DNA of 64,000 bases, taken from CAWHXG01 sp963833235. GTDB lineage: Bacteria > Pseudomonadota > Alphaproteobacteria > Rhodobacterales > Rhodobacteraceae. Of this stretch, positions 1-8,997 are shown one piece after another. The notes under the pieces were generated by a model. It saw only the letters and a list, made by a program, of their open reading frames with translations. It was not told the DNA's origin and did no database searches. The stretch covers positions 806,001 to 870,000 of the forward strand of contig CAWHXG010000001.1 in assembly GCA_963833235.1 (NCBI GenBank), in the 5' to 3' direction. A program made the translations under genes and the position numbers. How positions within the stretch are numbered: the stretch's first letter is position 1; each line of letters begins with the position of its first letter.

Positions 1-846
1 ATGAGCCGCCATCGGTTTGAGGACAGGGCGGACCAAGGCGCAGGTCCGACGCGCTCGACGAGGTTATCTTGTACTTCTGGCCGCCCGAAATAAAATGCTC
101 GGACCACGGTAGACCGTTCGCAGCCCTCGCCAGAGTTGACCCACTTCATGGTGAGTTCATCCACATCTTCAGGAACGCGTTACGGTACCTCCTTCATCGG
201 GCGCCGGTGGCGATCGCCGAAGGATGAGTGCGCCTGCCTGCGCGCCCGATCGACTGGCTCCTAGGCCCCCACCAGGCTACCCAACTCGATCGGCTCATCG
301 AAACGCCGCAGGCACGGCACGCTTCGCAGCCAGCCGCCATTCTAGGCTTGCCAAATCGGCATGGCAATCAGGCAATCTGATCAGCAGGTCCGGAGATTAG
401 CTTAGTTTCTATCAGATCATGCTCATGGACTGGAAAGCGCCTTACCGTCCGTGCCTGAACTCCCGTACCCATGCCGATCTCGGTGATGGAAGGCGATATT
501 CCACCTTCGATGTGCCCACCCTCTATCGACGCCCGGAAATACCTTCGGTCGGATCACGCAGTCAACGACCTGAAAGTTTTTGGCTACGGGGGAAGCAGGA
601 CATAAGGATTCTGATAGGCGGCTTGGCTGTCAGTTAAGATACCAGGGTTGAACGTGCGAGGACCTTGCCTACGTCGACCGAGTATTGCCTGCTCAAGCGA
701 TTGTTGATCGTTTCATCCAGTTAAACTCCGAGTTTATTGAAAATCATCTATAACCTGTAGATCTCAGAAGGCCTGCAATACATTCCGAACGCAGAACTTT
801 CTTCGTTTGGTAAGGTGTCCTGAGCTAAAAACACCTCGTTCGAACC
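1..846. other. left-edge region without a recognisable gene
   Basis: No convincing gene is seen in these 846 bases. The base composition is less G+C-rich and less codon-like than the rest of the window. On the minus strand a frame is open from about base 161 to the window edge (a stop lies at about 176-178), with an AAGGAGGT-like sequence near 188-195; it could be the start of a gene cut by the edge, but I recognise no family. A second minus-strand frame around 260-345 reads like coding sequence and then meets stops. A plus-strand frame at 419-637 has no family resemblance. The pattern fits decayed mobile or coding DNA, but no inverted repeats or transposase motifs were found. Confidence 0.4.
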
Positions 847-891
847 TTGCTCCGGAAGGGCGGACGCCCCCGGGTCGCATTGGCCAAAACT

Positions 892-2094
892 ATGCAGGTC
901 AAGATGGACGACGAGCTGATAGACATTGCCGAAAGCGCCATGGAAACCATCGCCGACCCCGCTCGATGGGAAGGTCTGTGCGACAAGATCGCGACGCGCA
1001 TGGGGGCTTCGGCCTTCATCGTCTATCAGTACGACTTGCAGGCTCATGCCGCGCCGATCGTGCATGCCGGGTCTTCGATGCGTGGCCTCGGGGCGCCACT
1101 GATCGCGATCATGGCCGAGGGCGTCCCCCCCGAGGAAGAATTCATGTATTCCCGCGCGGCTGCGGCACCCCAGAATGCCTTTCGGCGCGAGATCGATCTT
1201 CTGTCCGTCGATCACGACCGCGATCTCCCGCCGAACCCGTTCCGCGATCGGCTACTGGCGGCCAGCGAGGCCAAGTCGCGCAGCGGAATGCGCCTGAACA
1301 GCATCGGCCCCGCCCTGGATATGGCCGCAATGCATCTTCCGCAGATCGGGGCGGAGGTGCCTCGGGAGCTGCGCAGGCGGATGTCGACGGTGGCGAGGCT
1401 GCTGAGCAAGACCATCGAATCCGGGCGGGTCGTCTCAGGCTTGACCCAGCGCTTCTCGATGTTGCTGGAGCTGTTCGACAGGCTGGATTTCGGAGCGGCC
1501 TTCTGCGAGCCCGGCGGCCGGATCATCACCCCCAACCGCCGGTTCGACGAGATCGCCCGCGAGCGCGACGGGCTGACCGGCCTCGGCGGCATCGCCGGCG
1601 CTGTCCATACCGAAGATGCCGCAACGCTGCGACGTGCGATGGAGCGGGCGTCGCATCCCGACGCCGCGGCGGCGGAATCGATGGTTAGCCTCCGGCGCCG
1701 CTCCCAGCGGCTGCCCCTGATCGTGAGGACCGCGCCGGTGAAGGGCGCCGCGCACGACAGGCCCGGCCAGTCCAGCGTTCTCGTCCTCGTCGTCGACCCC
1801 GAGGACGAGGCACGCCTTTCGACCGCCGGGCTGGCGGCCCTGGGGCGCCTCACCACGGCCGAAGCCGCCATCTGCCAGCATCTCGTGCGCGGCATGCCGG
1901 TGGAAGAGATCGCAGAGCGGCAATCCCTTGGCGCCGAAAGCCTCCAGCGCCATATAGCGGCGGCATCCTCAAAGCTGGCCTGCCGCGACCGGATGGAACT
2001 GGTGCGCCTGGCCATGAGCACTCAGATCCCGGTGCCACCCTCGGGCCCTCCTCAAACCCATGCCACCCGTCAAGAAAGCCGTTCGAATAAGTAA
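892..2094 (+). CDS. LuxR-family transcriptional regulator
   Basis: Probable DNA-binding regulator of 400 residues. The C-terminus (about residues 325-380) carries a LuxR-type helix-turn-helix, recognisable from LTTAEAAICQHLVRGMPVEE and the following IAERQSLGAESLQRH. The N-terminal 300 residues look like a GAF/PAS-type sensory region with no recognised ligand. The frame is open from 847; the ATG at 892 is chosen, and the ATG at 904 is nearly as good because neither has a strong ribosome binding site. It lies just upstream of, and in the same direction as, the ABC importer at 2240-8104, so it may control that operon; this is inference. An unrelated target is equally possible. Confidence 0.8.
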   Translation: MQVKMDDELIDIAESAMETIADPARWEGLCDKIATRMGASAFIVYQYDLQAHAAPIVHAGSSMRGLGAPLIAIMAEGVPPEEEFMYSRAAAAPQNAFRREIDLLSVDHDRDLPPNPFRDRLLAASEAKSRSGMRLNSIGPALDMAAMHLPQIGAEVPRELRRRMSTVARLLSKTIESGRVVSGLTQRFSMLLELFDRLDFGAAFCEPGGRIITPNRRFDEIARERDGLTGLGGIAGAVHTEDAATLRRAMERASHPDAAAAESMVSLRRRSQRLPLIVRTAPVKGAAHDRPGQSSVLVLVVDPEDEARLSTAGLAALGRLTTAEAAICQHLVRGMPVEEIAERQSLGAESLQRHIAAASSKLACRDRMELVRLAMSTQIPVPPSGPPQTHATRQESRSNK

Positions 2095-2122
2095 ATCAAG
2101 ACGGCAGAATTTGTAAAATTGT

Positions 2123-2152
2123 TTGACAGGTTCCCCCTCCGGGCGCTTAGCT
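2123..2152 (+). promoter_or_regulatory. candidate sigma-70 promoter of the ABC importer operon
   Basis: A perfect TTGACA at 2123-2128 is followed after 18 bases by TTAGCT at 2147-2152, a weak -10 box. It sits in a short A+T-richer stretch between the LuxR gene and the binding-protein gene and would give a leader of about 80 bases. Confidence 0.4.
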
Positions 2153-2239
2153 GATCACGCGGCGGCCCGGCGGCGAAAGATCGCCAGCCTCCGTAGTTGT
2201 CCGGGCCTGCCCGGGCGGGATCATGGGAGGATGACAATA

Positions 2240-4162
2240 ATGGGACTTTACCGGCGATGGAATGCCGCGGCCCTGCTGGCGGCGGGCCTGATGGCGACGC
2301 CGCTCGGGGCGGCTGAGTACAATGAAGCCCCCGGACTTGCCGAAAGGGTCGCCGCCGGCAGCCTGCCCCCGGTGGCAGAGCGCCTGCCTGCCTCTCCCGA
2401 GGTCGTCACCCCGCTCGACAGCGTCGGCACCTATGGCGGCACGCTGCGGCGGGGCCTGCGCGGGTCTTCCGATCACAACAACATCCTGCGGATCATGTCG
2501 CCCCAGGGCCTGACCCGCTGGGATCCGCAGTTCTCGGAGCTTCTGCCCAACGTCGCCGAAAGCTGGGAGGTCAGCGACGACGCGACCGAATACACGTTCA
2601 ACCTGCGCGAGGGCATGAAATGGTCTGACGGCGCGCCCTTCACCGCCGACGACGTGCTCTTCTTCGTCGACGACTTGCTCAACGACGCCGATTTCTACGG
2701 CGCCGCGCCCCCCTCCCGATACGTGATCGCGGAAGAGCGGATGCAGGCCGAGAAGATCGACGACACCACCGTGAAGCTGACATTCGCCGGCCCCTACGGC
2801 CAGTTTCTCGAACAGCTCGCCACGCCCCTGGGGCAGGAGCCGGTGCTTTGGGCGAAGCATTACTGCCAGCAGTTCGTGCCCAAGTACAACGAAGACATCG
2901 CGACCCTGATCGAGGCCGAAGGCGCTGCGGACTGGGTCGATCTCTTCCGCCGCAAATGCGGCGACCTGGAGGTTCCCGCCCGCTGGGGCAACCCGGAGCG
3001 CCCCACGCTTGACCCCTGGATCGTCACCGACGAGGCCTATACCGGCGACGCCACGCGCGTGGTGCTGGAGCGAAACCCGTACTTCTGGCAGGTCGACACC
3101 GAAGGCAACCAACTGCCCTATATCGACCGGTTGCAGTTCGGGGTGGAGCAGGATGCCGAAAGCCTCGTGCTGCAGGTGATCGCCGGCGAGATCGACATGC
3201 AGGCGCGGCACCTCGATGCCGCCAAGAACACGCCTGTCTACTACGAGAACGCCGAGCGTGGCGGCTACGACATCTACACCCGCACGCCCTCCAACGCCAA
3301 TGCAATGGGCTTCTTCGTCAACCAGACGACGAAGAACGAAGCGCTTCACGATCTCTTCCGCGAGAAGGATTTCCGGGTTGCCCTGTCCCTCGGGATCGAC
3401 CGTGACGAGCTGATCGATCTGGTCTGGCAGGGCCAAGGCGAACCCTGGCAGATGGGCGCCAACGAGGGCACCCCGCTCTACAACGAGCAACTGAGCAGGC
3501 AGTTCACCGAATACGATCCCGACCGGGCCAACGAGCTTCTCGATGGCCTCGGCCTGACGGAACGCGATGCGCAGGGCTATCGCCTGCTTCCGAACGGCGA
3601 GCGGCTGTCCTTCTCGGTCGATGTCATCCCCACGCTGGTGGTGGAATGGGTCGACGCGATGGAGCTGATCGTCGACTACTGGGCCGACATCGGGGTCGAG
3701 GCCATCGTCAACACCATGGAGCGAACGCTCTACTACGAGCGGATCGACAGCAACGATTTCGAGGTCAAGGTCTGGACCCTGTCCGGCGGTCTTGACCCCA
3801 CGCTCGACCCCCGCAACGTGATGACGGTCCACCCCCAAGGGTCGTTCTTCGGGCAAGCGTGGACGGAATGGTACAATTCCGGCGGAACGGCCGGCGAGGA
3901 GCCGCCGCAGAGCATGATGGACCGCTACGCCCTCTACGAGGAATATAAGGCCACCGCCGACCCCGCCAAGCAGCTTGAGCTCTTCGGCCAGATCCACCAG
4001 ATCGCGGCGGACGAGTTCGAGGTGTTCGGCGTCACGACGGATGCCCCCAAAACGGCCATCGTCTCCAAACGTCTGCGCAACGTGCCGCGGGAATTCCCAT
4101 CGGGCTGGATGTATCCCGACCCGGGCCCGACCCTGCCGCAACAATACTACTTCGCCGAATAG
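2240..4162 (+). CDS. ABC transporter substrate-binding protein (SBP_bac_5 family)
   Basis: Periplasmic solute receptor of an importer, 640 residues. It starts with a signal peptide (basic GLYRRW, then a hydrophobic Ala/Leu stretch ending near LGAAEY). The core has the family pattern: FNLREGMKWSDGAPFTADDV, a hinge region, and a C-terminal lobe. ATG 2240 is chosen because GGGAGG at 2225-2230 lies nine bases upstream; ATG 2231 is too close to it. The protein is about 100 residues longer than usual dipeptide receptors. That size is known for oligosaccharide-type members such as the rhizobial alpha-galactoside receptor, so sugars or sugar conjugates are as likely as peptides. It is first in an operon with 4223-8994. 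Confidence 0.92.
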   Translation: MGLYRRWNAAALLAAGLMATPLGAAEYNEAPGLAERVAAGSLPPVAERLPASPEVVTPLDSVGTYGGTLRRGLRGSSDHNNILRIMSPQGLTRWDPQFSELLPNVAESWEVSDDATEYTFNLREGMKWSDGAPFTADDVLFFVDDLLNDADFYGAAPPSRYVIAEERMQAEKIDDTTVKLTFAGPYGQFLEQLATPLGQEPVLWAKHYCQQFVPKYNEDIATLIEAEGAADWVDLFRRKCGDLEVPARWGNPERPTLDPWIVTDEAYTGDATRVVLERNPYFWQVDTEGNQLPYIDRLQFGVEQDAESLVLQVIAGEIDMQARHLDAAKNTPVYYENAERGGYDIYTRTPSNANAMGFFVNQTTKNEALHDLFREKDFRVALSLGIDRDELIDLVWQGQGEPWQMGANEGTPLYNEQLSRQFTEYDPDRANELLDGLGLTERDAQGYRLLPNGERLSFSVDVIPTLVVEWVDAMELIVDYWADIGVEAIVNTMERTLYYERIDSNDFEVKVWTLSGGLDPTLDPRNVMTVHPQGSFFGQAWTEWYNSGGTAGEEPPQSMMDRYALYEEYKATADPAKQLELFGQIHQIAADEFEVFGVTTDAPKTAIVSKRLRNVPREFPSGWMYPDPGPTLPQQYYFAE

Positions 4163-4168
4163 GCGCGC

Positions 4169-4200
4169 CGGGCCGCGGGAGCACGGGCTTCCGCGGCCCG
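4169..4200 (+). promoter_or_regulatory. intercistronic stem-loop after the binding-protein gene
   Basis: A perfect ten-base inverted repeat (CGGGCCGCGG at 4169-4178 and its complement at 4191-4200) can form a strong hairpin directly after the binding-protein stop codon and before the first permease. There is no T-run, so it probably protects the upstream mRNA end or attenuates rather than terminates fully. Confidence 0.6.
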
Positions 4201-4222
4201 ACCGAGGAAGGGGAGGCTTGCG

Positions 4223-5209
4223 ATGCTGCTGGGCTACGTCATCCGGCGCCTGATCTGGACGATCCCGTTCATGTTCGCGCTCTCGATCGTGGTCTTCGCA
4301 CTCATCCAGGCGCCGCCCGGCGATTTCCTCAACACCTACGTCGCGAACCTCGCCGCCTCGAACGAGAGCATCGACCAGGGCAAGATCGAGCTGCTGCGGG
4401 AGCGCTACGGGCTGAACGAACCCTTCTACGTGCAGTACGGCAAATGGGTGACCGGCCTCGTCCAGGGCGATTTCGGCCAGTCCTTCGAATGGAACCAGTC
4501 CGCCTGGGAGCTGATCGCCAGCCGCCTGCCGATGACGCTGGTGCTTATGCTGTCGACGTTCGTCTTCGCCTGGGGCCTCGCCCTGCCCATCGGCATCTAC
4601 TCCGCCGTGCGTAAATACACGGTCGGCGACTACGTGGTGACGTTCTTCGGCTTCCTGGGCCTGGCTACGCCGAATTTCCTGCTCGCCCTCGTCATCCTCT
4701 ACATCGGCGCGCGCTTCTACGGCGTGCACATGGGCGGGCTCTTCTCGGACGCCTACGAGGGAGAGCCATGGTCGCTCGGCAAGGTGCTCGATCTCTATAG
4801 CCATCTGTGGATCGGCATCCTGGTCCTCGGCACCGGCATCCTCGCCAGCCTCATCCGCATCATGCGCGCCAACCTGCTGGACGAGCTCAGCAAGCCCTAC
4901 GTCACCACCGCCCGCGCCAAGGGCATGCCGGAATGGCGGCTGATCCTGAAATACCCCGTCCGCATCGCGCTCAACCCCTTCATCTCGATCATCGGGCTTT
5001 ATTTCCCCGCGCTGATCTCCGGCGCGGTGGTGACGGCGGTGGTGCTGGGCTATCCGACGCTGGGTCCCCTGATGCTGCAATCGCTGCTGGCGCAGGACAT
5101 GTATCTGGCCGGCGGCATCCTGATGATCATGTGCGGGCTCACCGTCTTCGGCATGCTGCTTTCCGACATCCTGCTGGCCGTGCTCGACCCGCGCGTGCGC
5201 TATGACTGA
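4223..5209 (+). CDS. ABC transporter permease (DppB/OppB type)
   Basis: Integral membrane subunit of the importer, 328 residues. The N-terminal membrane segment (LIWTIPFMFALSIVVFALIQ) and PPGDF motif are typical of DppB-type permeases. The cytoplasmic coupling motif is near residue 230 (YVTTARAKGMPEWRLILKY, the EAA loop equivalent), and the protein ends VLDPRVRYD. ATG 4223 follows a GGGGAGG at 4210-4216. The next permease gene overlaps its last eight bases, so translation is coupled. The partner subunits are the proteins at 5202-6335 and 6332-8104. Confidence 0.95.
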   Translation: MLLGYVIRRLIWTIPFMFALSIVVFALIQAPPGDFLNTYVANLAASNESIDQGKIELLRERYGLNEPFYVQYGKWVTGLVQGDFGQSFEWNQSAWELIASRLPMTLVLMLSTFVFAWGLALPIGIYSAVRKYTVGDYVVTFFGFLGLATPNFLLALVILYIGARFYGVHMGGLFSDAYEGEPWSLGKVLDLYSHLWIGILVLGTGILASLIRIMRANLLDELSKPYVTTARAKGMPEWRLILKYPVRIALNPFISIIGLYFPALISGAVVTAVVLGYPTLGPLMLQSLLAQDMYLAGGILMIMCGLTVFGMLLSDILLAVLDPRVRYD

Positions 5210-6335
5210 CGCAACGCTCGCCCCCGGCGGCGTTCCGGCCCCCGCCGCGCAAGCCGACAGGGCCTCGCAGTGGCGGCTGATGTGGTGGAAGTTTCGCCGG
5301 CACAAGCTGGCCATGGCCGGGCTGATCGTGGTCGTCCTGCTCTACACCGTCGCGCTCTTCGCAGAGGTCCTGGCACCCTTCGATCCCACCTCTACCGACC
5401 GGCGCGGCGGGTTCCATCCTCCGCAGGCGATCCACTTCGTGCACCGCGCCGAAGAGGGCTGGCGCCTGCAACTCCATGTGAAGGAGACCAAGCGCACGCG
5501 CGATCCCAAGACCCTGCGTACCACCTATGCGCCCACGGGCGAGATCGTGCCGCTGGGCCTTTTCGCGAAGGGCGACCCCTACCTAATGTGGGGGTTCATC
5601 CCGGGGGACAGGCACCTGCTGGCTCCGGTGAACCCGCGCGAACGGTTCTACCTTCTCGGCGCCGACCGCCTCGGCCGCGACATGCTAAGCCGTACGATTC
5701 AGGGCGCGCGACTGTCGCTGTCCATCGGACTGGTCGGCGTTGCCTTCAGCCTCGTTGTCGGGATCGGGCTGGGCGGGCTGGCGGGGTATTTCGGCGGCTG
5801 GGTCGACACGATCGTACAACGGGTGGTGGAATTCGTACTGTCGCTGCCGACTATCCCGGTCTGGCTGGCGCTCGCCGCCGCCCTGCCCCCCACATGGCCC
5901 ATCGAGCTGCGCTACTTCGTGATCACGCTGATCGTCAGTCTCGTCGGCTGGACGGAGCTGGCGCGGGTGGTGCGCGGGCGGTTCCTGAGCCTGCGCAACG
6001 ACGATTTCGTTATCGCCGCGCGGCTCGACGGCGCCAGCGAGGGCCGGGTGATCTTCCGCCACATGCTGCCGTCGCTCACCAGCCACATCATCGCGAGCGT
6101 GACCCTCGCCGTACCGCTGATGATCATCGCGGAGACGGCACTGAGCTTCCTCGGCCTCGGCCTGATGCCGCCCGCGATCAGCTGGGGCGTGCTCCTGAAG
6201 GAAGCGCAGGACGTGCGCTCCATCGTGCTGGGCCCCTGGCTCTTCGTGCCGGGCGGCGCCGTGGTTCTGACGGTGCTGGCGTTCAATTTCCTTGGCGACG
6301 GTCTGCGGGACGCCGCGGATCCCTACACCACATGA
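5202..6335 (+). CDS. ABC transporter permease (DppC/OppC type)
   Basis: Second membrane subunit, 377 residues. One membrane segment (residues about 35-55) is followed by a long periplasmic insertion of about 100 residues before the conserved GADRLGRDMLSRTIQGARLS motif; ordinary DppC proteins have a shorter stretch here. The EAA-loop region FVIAARLDGASEGRVIFRHM and the C-terminal FNFLGDGLRDAADP are intact. The long insertion resembles oligosaccharide-type systems with large receptors, matching the 640-residue binding protein. It overlaps the upstream permease by eight bases and the downstream ATPase by four (ATGA). Confidence 0.94.
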   Translation: MTDATLAPGGVPAPAAQADRASQWRLMWWKFRRHKLAMAGLIVVVLLYTVALFAEVLAPFDPTSTDRRGGFHPPQAIHFVHRAEEGWRLQLHVKETKRTRDPKTLRTTYAPTGEIVPLGLFAKGDPYLMWGFIPGDRHLLAPVNPRERFYLLGADRLGRDMLSRTIQGARLSLSIGLVGVAFSLVVGIGLGGLAGYFGGWVDTIVQRVVEFVLSLPTIPVWLALAAALPPTWPIELRYFVITLIVSLVGWTELARVVRGRFLSLRNDDFVIAARLDGASEGRVIFRHMLPSLTSHIIASVTLAVPLMIIAETALSFLGLGLMPPAISWGVLLKEAQDVRSIVLGPWLFVPGGAVVLTVLAFNFLGDGLRDAADPYTT

Positions 6336-8104
6336 GCGACACTTCGCATCAGGGCGCCCCCGTCGTCGCGGCCCTGCCCGAAGACGTGGTGCTCGACGTG
6401 CGCAACCTCGCCACGCATTTCCCCACCCGCCTCGGCGTCACGAAGGCGGTGGACGACGTGTCGTTCCGCCTGCGCCGGGGGCGGACGACCTGCATCGTGG
6501 GCGAAAGCGGATCGGGCAAGTCGATCACCGCGCGGTCGATCCTGCAGATCCTAGATGCGCCGGGCAGGATCGTCGGCGGGACCGTGCGGCTGCGCAGCGC
6601 CCCGCGCGCGGGCGGGCGAGAGGGCATGATCGACGTCACCTCGCTGCATCCCCGGTCCGCCGCGATCCGCGGCATCCGCGGTCGCGACATTGCGATGATC
6701 TTCCAGGAGCCGATGAGCAGCCTGAGCCCGGTTCACACGATCGGCGACCAGATCATCGAGACGATCCGCCTGCACGAAAAGATTGGCAAGGCCGACGCCC
6801 GTGACCGCGCCATCGAGCTTCTGCGCCGGACGGAGATCCGCGAGCCCGAAACCGCCATCGACCGCTATACGTTCGAGTTCTCCGGCGGCATGCGGCAGCG
6901 CGCGATGATCGCCATGGCGCTCAGCTGCAACCCGCAGGTGCTAATCGCCGACGAACCCACGACCGCGCTGGACGTCACCACCCAGGCCGAAATCCTCGAC
7001 CTGATGAAGGAACTGCAGACCGCCTACGGCATGGCGATCATGTTCATCACCCACGACATGGGCGTGGTCGCCGAGATCGCCGACGACGTGGTGGTGATGA
7101 AATCCGGCAAGGTCGTCGAGACCGGGGAGGTCGAGCCGCTCTTCGCCTCGCCGCAGCATCCCTATACGGCCGCCCTTCTCGACAGCGTGCTGAAGCTGGA
7201 ACGCCGCGCCGCGATCCGCCCGCCGGAGGCGGAGGTGCTGGCCCGCCCGCCCGACCCGATCCTGCGGGTCGAGGGGCTTGGGGTCGCCTTTCCGGGGCAG
7301 AAGAAGTTCCTGCGACGCCGGCCGCCGCCCCTGCATGCGGTCAAGGATGTGTCGCTTACCCTGATGCGGGGCGAGAGCCTCGGCATCGTGGGCGAAAGCG
7401 GCTCCGGCAAGACCACGCTCGGCCGCGCTATCGCCAGCGTCCTGCCCCCGACCTCGGGCAACGTCTCGTATCTGGGCGATGAGGCGGCTGTGGATCTGGC
7501 GGGGATGCAGGGGTCGGCGCTGGCGCGCTACCGCCGCCGGGTGAGGATGATCTTCCAGGACCCCTATGGCAGCCTCAATCCGCGCATGACCGTGGGTCAG
7601 ATCGTGGCCGAGCCCCTGCGCAACAACGGCATCGCCAGCGGCGCCGCCCTGCAGGACCGCGTGGCAGACCTGCTGGAGCGCGTCGGCCTGCCCGCCGATG
7701 TGATGGAGCGCTACCCCCATGCGTTCTCCGGCGGACAGCGGCAGCGGGTGGGCATCGCGCGGGCCATAGCACTCGATCCCGAGATCGTCATCTGCGACGA
7801 GGCCACGAGCGCGCTCGACGTCTCGATCCGCGCGCAGGTGCTGGACCTTCTGATCGAGTTGCAGAAGAGCCTCGGCCTCAGCTACATCTTCATCGCCCAC
7901 GACATCGGCGTGGTGCGCTACTTCTGCGATCGGGTGGCGGTGATGCGGCAGGGCGAGGTGGTGGAGCTCGGCCCCGCGAGCGAGGTCTGCACGACGCCCC
8001 GCCACGCCTACACCCGCGCCCTGATCTCGGCCGTGCCGCACCCGGACCCGACCCGCCGCCGGATGCATCTGCGCGGCCGCTACGTGGAGCCAGCGACATC
8101 GTGA
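6332..8104 (+). CDS. fused double ABC ATPase (DppD-DppF type)
   Basis: Energy-coupling subunit with two nucleotide-binding domains in one chain, 590 residues. Each half has a Walker A (GESGSGKSITA and GESGSGKTTLG), a signature (FSGGMRQRAMIAMA and FSGGQRQRVGIARA) and a Walker B (LIADEPTTALD and VICDEATSALD). In many dipeptide systems these are two separate proteins. The ATG at 6332 overlaps the stop of the upstream permease as ATGA. The longer open frame upstream of 6332 is a shadow of the permease gene. The next gene starts at a GTG overlapping its stop. Confidence 0.95.
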   Translation: MSDTSHQGAPVVAALPEDVVLDVRNLATHFPTRLGVTKAVDDVSFRLRRGRTTCIVGESGSGKSITARSILQILDAPGRIVGGTVRLRSAPRAGGREGMIDVTSLHPRSAAIRGIRGRDIAMIFQEPMSSLSPVHTIGDQIIETIRLHEKIGKADARDRAIELLRRTEIREPETAIDRYTFEFSGGMRQRAMIAMALSCNPQVLIADEPTTALDVTTQAEILDLMKELQTAYGMAIMFITHDMGVVAEIADDVVVMKSGKVVETGEVEPLFASPQHPYTAALLDSVLKLERRAAIRPPEAEVLARPPDPILRVEGLGVAFPGQKKFLRRRPPPLHAVKDVSLTLMRGESLGIVGESGSGKTTLGRAIASVLPPTSGNVSYLGDEAAVDLAGMQGSALARYRRRVRMIFQDPYGSLNPRMTVGQIVAEPLRNNGIASGAALQDRVADLLERVGLPADVMERYPHAFSGGQRQRVGIARAIALDPEIVICDEATSALDVSIRAQVLDLLIELQKSLGLSYIFIAHDIGVVRYFCDRVAVMRQGEVVELGPASEVCTTPRHAYTRALISAVPHPDPTRRRMHLRGRYVEPATS

Positions 8105-8994
8105 GGACCATCCCCGCTTCGGCCGTCGACTGCGTGCTGGACATACGCGCCACCGTTGGGGAAGGCGCGATCTGGTCCGGCGCGATGCAGCGGCTCTTGT
8201 GGGTCGATATCCCCGCGGGCCGGGTCAACCGTTTCGACCCGGCAACAGGCGCCAACGAGGTGTGGAAGATGGAGCGGCCCGTGGGCTGCGTGGCGGAAAC
8301 GGCCTCTGGCCGCATCGTCGCGGCGTTGACGGACGGGTTCCATCTGCTCGATCCCGCGGATGGCGGGCTGACGCCGCTCGGCGGGCCGAGCCCGGGCGAC
8401 AGGGGCCACCGCTTCAACGACGGCACGACCGACCCCGCGGGGCGGTTCCTCGCGGGAACCATGCCGCTTGGCGGCGCCGACCCCAACGACGCGACAGGCA
8501 CGCTCTATGCGTTCGACGGCTCGGAGGCGCGGGAGGTGATGCGCGGCTTCCACGTGATCAACGGCCTTGCCTTCTCGCCCGATGGCCGCACCGCCTACGT
8601 TTCCGACAGCTTCGCCCCGATCCGCACGATCTGGGCCTTCGACTATGCCGTCGAGACCGGGGAATGGTCCAACCGGCGGGTGCTTCTGGATACCGCCGAT
8701 CTGCCCGGCCGGCCCGACGGCGGCGCCGTGGACAGCGAGGGCGGCTACTGGATGGCCGGCGTCGGCGGCTGGTGCCTGAACCGCATCACGCCGGAGGGCC
8801 GGGTCGACACGGTGGTGGAGATGCCGGTGGAGCGGCCCACACGGATCGCCTTCGGAGGCCCCGACCTCGGCACGCTCTTCGTCACCTCGATCCGCACGCC
8901 GGGCGAACCCGAAGACTCGCAGGCCGGCGGGATCTTCGCACTGCACTGCCCCGGGGTGACCGGGATCGCCGCGCACGTGATGCCGGGGCTCTGA
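8101..8994 (+). CDS. SMP-30/gluconolactonase-family protein
   Basis: Predicted cytosolic metal-dependent lactonase of the six-bladed beta-propeller SMP-30/regucalcin family, 297 residues. Family features are VGEGAIW near the N-terminus, the metal-ligand Glu in GEG, FNDGTTDPAGRF, INGLAFSPDGRTAYVSDS, and PDGGAVDSEGGYW. The start is GTG at 8101, overlapping the stop of the ATPase gene. Its place as last gene of the importer operon suggests that the imported compound, or an oxidised product, is a lactone to be opened to an acid. The exact sugar lactone cannot be read from sequence. Its stop lies three bases from the convergent gene. Confidence 0.9.
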   Translation: MRTIPASAVDCVLDIRATVGEGAIWSGAMQRLLWVDIPAGRVNRFDPATGANEVWKMERPVGCVAETASGRIVAALTDGFHLLDPADGGLTPLGGPSPGDRGHRFNDGTTDPAGRFLAGTMPLGGADPNDATGTLYAFDGSEAREVMRGFHVINGLAFSPDGRTAYVSDSFAPIRTIWAFDYAVETGEWSNRRVLLDTADLPGRPDGGAVDSEGGYWMAGVGGWCLNRITPEGRVDTVVEMPVERPTRIAFGGPDLGTLFVTSIRTPGEPEDSQAGGIFALHCPGVTGIAAHVMPGL

Positions 8995-8997
8995 GCT

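Noticed and set aside
2147..5314. A minus-strand open frame of 1055 codons opposite the ABC importer
   Set aside because: It mirrors the two plus-strand genes with clear families, is rich in His/Arg/Asp as expected for antisense of G+C-rich coding DNA, and shows no domain.
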